From: F23-B02 sp045642545
GTDB taxonomy: Bacteria > Bacillota > Clostridia > Oscillospirales > Oscillospiraceae
DNA length: 8,307 bases
Direction: 5' to 3'
NCBI GenBank assembly: GCA_045642545.1
Contig: JAZUJB010000113.1
Span: 1 to 8,307, forward strand
Under the pieces are notes generated by a model. It worked only from the letters and a program-made list of their open reading frames with translations, was not told the DNA's origin and made no database searches. The position numbers were made by a program, and so were the translations under genes. Within the stretch, counting starts at the first letter, position 1. Every line of letters starts with the position of its first letter. Of the stretch, positions 5,139-8,307 are shown piece by piece.

Positions 5139-6164
5139 ATGAAAGCACTTATGCAGGAGCTTAGAGAAAACGCTCTGAAGGCCATCAGCGGCGCAGACAG
5201 TATGGATTCTCTTGAGGCTCTCAGAGTCAAGTATCTCGGTAAAAAGGGTGAGCTTACCGCCATTCTCAAGCAGATGGGTAAGCTGTCTGCTGAGGAGCGC
5301 CCCGTTATGGGTCAGTTTGCAAATCAGCTCCGAGCAGAGCTTGAAAAGGCAATCGAGGGCACTCGCTCAAAGCTCGAGGCAATTGCACTCGAGAAGAAGC
5401 TTGAGTTTGAAGCAGTTGATGTTACCATTCCCGGTGACAAGGTCAAGCTCGGTCACAAGCACCCTATGTACAAGGCACTTGACGAGATTAAGGATATATT
5501 CGTAGGTATGGGCTTTACCGTTCTTGACGGTCCCGAGGTTGAGCTTGCAACCTACAACTTTGATAAGCTCAACGCAGAAGAGGGTCACCCCTCCCGTGAC
5601 TGGTCCGACACCTTCTATTTTGATAAGGACAGCCGCGTTATGCTGCGTTCACAGACAAGTCCCATGCAGGTTCGCGCAATGGAAACAATGAAGCTCCCCA
5701 TCCGCATCATTGCTCCCGGCCGCGTTTACCGCAAGGATGAGGTTGATGCAACCCACTCCCCTATGTTCCATCAGGTTGAGGGTATGGTAATCGACAAGGG
5801 TGTTACCATGGCTGACCTCAAGGGAACTCTCAACGCCGTTATGGAGCAGCTTTTCGGCGAGGGTACAGTAACCCGCTTCCGCCCCCACCACTTCCCGTTC
5901 ACCGAGCCCAGCTGCGAAATGGATGTTCAGTGCCATAAGTGCGGCGGGAAGGGCTGCCCCACCTGCAAGGGTGAGGGTTGGATTGAGGTTCTCGGTGCAG
6001 GTATGATTCATCCGCGCGTTCTCGAGATGAGCGGTATTGACAGCGAGGAATACTCCGGCTGGGCATTCGGTATGGGTCTTGAAAGACTTGCAATGCGCCG
6101 CTTTAAGATTTCCGACCTGCGTCTTATCTTTGAAAACGATGTCCGCTTCCTTGAGCAGTTCTGA
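5139..6164 (+). CDS. pheS: Phenylalanyl-tRNA synthetase alpha subunit
   Basis: The catalytic subunit of the alpha2-beta2 class II enzyme that attaches phenylalanine to tRNA-Phe in the cytosol. It has 341 residues, normal for the family. Residues 1-90 form the N-terminal coiled-coil arm that binds tRNA (KYLGKKGELTAILKQMG at 31-47). The core includes GHPSRD (149-154), LRSQTSPMQ (169-177), motif 2 in PGRVYRKDEVDATHSPMFHQ (193-212) and FRPHHFPFTEPSCE (247-260), and motif 3 GMGLERLAM (311-319). Ala309 in GWAFGMG is the usual small residue of the Phe pocket. A four-Cys knuckle (Cys265, 268, 273, 276) follows MDVQ; Bacillus PheS has the same feature, so it is not odd. The start ATG at 5139 follows GAGGAG (5126-5131) at 7 nt. 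pheT follows after 18 nt and the T-box leader controls both. Confidence 0.98.
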   Translation: MKALMQELRENALKAISGADSMDSLEALRVKYLGKKGELTAILKQMGKLSAEERPVMGQFANQLRAELEKAIEGTRSKLEAIALEKKLEFEAVDVTIPGDKVKLGHKHPMYKALDEIKDIFVGMGFTVLDGPEVELATYNFDKLNAEEGHPSRDWSDTFYFDKDSRVMLRSQTSPMQVRAMETMKLPIRIIAPGRVYRKDEVDATHSPMFHQVEGMVIDKGVTMADLKGTLNAVMEQLFGEGTVTRFRPHHFPFTEPSCEMDVQCHKCGGKGCPTCKGEGWIEVLGAGMIHPRVLEMSGIDSEEYSGWAFGMGLERLAMRRFKISDLRLIFENDVRFLEQF

Positions 6165-6182
6165 GAAAGAGAGGATATATAA

Positions 6183-8307
6183 ATGAATCTTAGTAGAAAA
6201 TGGCTGAATGAATTTGTTGACGGCGTTTCCGTCAATGATATAGATGACCGTGAATTTGCCGAGGCTATGACCCTCTCCGGCTCAAAGGTTGAAACCTTTG
6301 AGGATATGGGCGCAGAAATCAAGAATGTTCTCGTCGGCAAGATTCTCTCCATGGTCAAGCACCCCAATTCCGACCATATGTGGATTTGCAGCATCGATGT
6401 AGGCGAGGCTGAGCCTGTTCAGATAGTAACCGGCGCATGGAATGTCCATGTCGGCGACCTTGTCCCCGCTGCTCTTCACAACTCCCTGCTGCCCGGCGGC
6501 AAGAAGATTACCAAGGGCAAGCTCCGCGGTGAGCTCTCCTGCGGTATGCTCTGCTCCCTCGCCGAGCTCGGTCTTGACGAACGCGACTTCCCTTATGCAG
6601 TAATTAAGGCAGCAGCACTGCTTAACAACTACCACCCCCTCGATGCCGAAAAGCCCTCTATCCCTGCTGATATTCAGCCGGGCACAAAGGTATTCGGCCC
6701 CGTCGTTGCCGCAAAGGCTGTAAAGGTTGAAAGCATCGGCGTCAATGTATTTTCCTGCACTCTCGACCTCGGCGGCGCTGAGGCGGTCTGCGAAACCGAG
6801 TGCCAGAACATACACGAGGGCGATATGCTCGCATACAACACCAAGTCTGCAGGCATCTGCACTCTCGAGGACCTGCACGCACAGCAGGCTGAGTTCCCCA
6901 ACTGCATTGCCGACGGCATCTTCATTCTGCACGAGGACGGCATAAAGCCCGGTGACGACATCAAGGCTGTTATCGGTGCTGATGACCATGTTGTTGAGTT
7001 TGAAATCACCCCCAACCGTCCCGACTGTCTGTCAATCATCGGTCTTGCACGCGAGGCAGCAGCAACCTTCGGCAAGGAGCTTAAGCTGCACGAGCCCGTT
7101 GTTAAAGGCGGCGCTGAGGGTAATCTTGAGGAGCTTCTCAAGGTTGAGATTCCCGCAACCGACCTTTGCCCCCGTTACACCGCACGCATGGTGCGCAATG
7201 TCAAGATTGCTCCCTCTCCCAAATGGATGCGCGAGCGTCTGCGCGCAATGGGTGTTCGCCCGATTAACAACATCGTTGATATCACAAACTATGTAATGAT
7301 GGAATACGGTCAGCCGATGCACGCATTCGACTACCGCTATGTAAAGGGCGGCAAGATTATTGTCCGCCGCGCCGAAAACGGCGAGGAGCTCACCACTCTT
7401 GACGGCAATCTGCGCAAGCTCAATGAGAATATGCTCGTCATCGCTGATGACACCCGCGCTGTCGGTCTTGCAGGCATTATGGGCGGCGAAAACAGCGAAA
7501 TCGTCGACGATACTGTTGATGTTGTATTTGAATCGGCTAACTTTGACGGCACCTGCATCCGCAAGGGCGCTCTCGCTCTCGGTATGCGCACAGAAGCCTC
7601 CGCAAAGTTTGAGAAGGGTCTTGACCCGCTTAACACTCTGCCCGCTGTAAACCGCGCCTGCGAGCTCGTAGAGCTGCTCGGTGCCGGTGAGGTTGTTGAC
7701 GGCGTTATCGATGTTGTTAACTCCCTGCCCGAGCCCACCGTGCTCGCTCTTCGTCCCGACAAGGTAAACGAGCTTCTCGGCACCGATGTTGCAACCGATG
7801 AGATGCTTGAAATTCTCAAGAGCCTTCAGTTCGGCGTTGACGGTGAAACAATTTCCGTTCCCTCATGGAGAGCTGATGTTGTACACTACTCAGACCTCGC
7901 TGAAGAGGTTGCACGCTTCCACGGCTACAATAACATTCCCTGCACTCTCGTTCGCGGTGAGACCACTCGCGGCGGCTATAACGAAGAACAGCTGCTTGAG
8001 CAGCAGCTCGGCGCTGTCTGCCGTTCCGTAGGCTACGATGAAATCATCACCTACTCCTTTATCTCCCCCACCTACTATGACAAGATTCGCTGGGCAGCAG
8101 ATGATCCTCGCCGCGAAAGCTTCAAGATTCTCAATCCGCTCGGCGAAGATACATCTATCATGCGTACTACTACGCTGCCCTCCATGCTTGAGATTCTGAC
8201 TCGCAACTACAACTACCGCAACAAGGCTGTAAAGCTTTATGAAATCGGCAGAACCTGCAAGCTCGGCGGCGCTGACGGTCTTGCAATTGAGTCTAAGTTC
8301 CTCTCCC
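6183..8307 (+). CDS. pheT: Phenylalanyl-tRNA synthetase beta subunit, partial, with extra OB-like insertion
   Basis: Open in one frame from ATG 6183 to the window end, 708 codons without a stop. GAGG (6171-6174) lies 8 nt upstream. The N-terminus MNLSRKWLNEFVDG is typical. The tRNA-binding OB domain spans about 45-140 (VGKILSMVKHPNSDHMWICS, 51-70; LRGELSCGMLCSLAELGL, 114-131). The B3/B4 editing domain starts at FEITPNRPDCLS (273-284) and includes GQPMHAFDY (376-384) and GLAGIMGGENSEI (428-440); the B5 domain has FEKGLDPL (476-483), LRPDKVNELLG (523-533) and VPSWRADV (559-566). The catalytic-like domain begins near 570 (EEVARFHGYNNIP, then NPLGEDTSIMRTTTLPSML). The C-terminal anticodon-binding part is outside. 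Residues about 141-241, between DFPYAV and IADGIFIL, are extra compared with Bacillus PheT and resemble a shortened second OB domain. Function: editing and tRNA binding, in complex with PheS. Confidence 0.97.
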   Translation, partial: MNLSRKWLNEFVDGVSVNDIDDREFAEAMTLSGSKVETFEDMGAEIKNVLVGKILSMVKHPNSDHMWICSIDVGEAEPVQIVTGAWNVHVGDLVPAALHNSLLPGGKKITKGKLRGELSCGMLCSLAELGLDERDFPYAVIKAAALLNNYHPLDAEKPSIPADIQPGTKVFGPVVAAKAVKVESIGVNVFSCTLDLGGAEAVCETECQNIHEGDMLAYNTKSAGICTLEDLHAQQAEFPNCIADGIFILHEDGIKPGDDIKAVIGADDHVVEFEITPNRPDCLSIIGLAREAAATFGKELKLHEPVVKGGAEGNLEELLKVEIPATDLCPRYTARMVRNVKIAPSPKWMRERLRAMGVRPINNIVDITNYVMMEYGQPMHAFDYRYVKGGKIIVRRAENGEELTTLDGNLRKLNENMLVIADDTRAVGLAGIMGGENSEIVDDTVDVVFESANFDGTCIRKGALALGMRTEASAKFEKGLDPLNTLPAVNRACELVELLGAGEVVDGVIDVVNSLPEPTVLALRPDKVNELLGTDVATDEMLEILKSLQFGVDGETISVPSWRADVVHYSDLAEEVARFHGYNNIPCTLVRGETTRGGYNEEQLLEQQLGAVCRSVGYDEIITYSFISPTYYDKIRWAADDPRRESFKILNPLGEDTSIMRTTTLPSMLEILTRNYNYRNKAVKLYEIGRTCKLGGADGLAIESKFLS

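Noticed and set aside
5931..5968. Four-Cys knuckle in PheS as a novel zinc site
   Set aside because: The same Cys pattern is present in Bacillus PheS, so it is an ordinary family feature.
5649..6011. 120-residue reading frame antisense to pheS
   Set aside because: Lies wholly within pheS motif 2 and Cys-knuckle coding sequence; a shadow.
6282..6989. 235-residue reading frame antisense to pheT
   Set aside because: Shadow of strongly biased pheT codons; no ribosome site or family features seen, and pheT is clearly the real gene.

Overview
The window looks like chromosomal core DNA from a Gram-positive anaerobe of the class Clostridia, probably the Oscillospiraceae/Ruminococcaceae side. This is an inference from protein style, the acpS/ydcC-alr-mazF-type neighbourhood, a Phe T-box leader and the EF-G paralogue type. 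There is no sign of phage, insertion sequences, CRISPR or recent transfer.

Layout. (1) 1-741, plus strand: the 3' end of an EF-G-type GTPase gene, a GC-rich hairpin, then a small gene for a 60-residue Lys/Pro-rich protein with a C-terminal membrane segment. (2) 756-788: a hairpin that can terminate transcription from both sides, since genes converge here. (3) 787-4777, minus strand, read right to left: a lipoprotein, alanine racemase (alr), a MazF-family toxin RNase, a 161-residue protein of unknown function and pyrimidine-nucleoside phosphorylase. A near-consensus promoter at 4803-4831 drives the start of this unit. An intrinsic terminator sits between mazF and the unknown gene. (4) 4778-5138: a divergent control region with back-to-back promoters and a phenylalanine-type T-box leader with terminator. 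(5) 5139-8307, plus strand: pheS and the first 708 codons of pheT, the two subunits of phenylalanyl-tRNA synthetase. pheT runs off the window.

How it works together. Uncharged tRNA-Phe should bind the T-box (specifier UUC, T-box UGGU) and let transcription pass into pheST. On the other strand the lipoprotein and alr are tightly coupled (2-nt gap), alr makes D-alanine for the wall, and mazF follows without the usual mazE antitoxin gene.

Most worth a second look: PheT carries an extra region of about 100 residues that reads as a degenerate second copy of its tRNA-binding OB domain; the alr-mazF spacer has a 10-bp inverted repeat that could fold over the UUG start region of mazF and exposes a UACAU sequence; two genes start only about 10-14 nt downstream of terminator-like hairpins; and the 60-residue protein has an internal repeat. 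I found no clear evidence of a wholly new multi-gene system.
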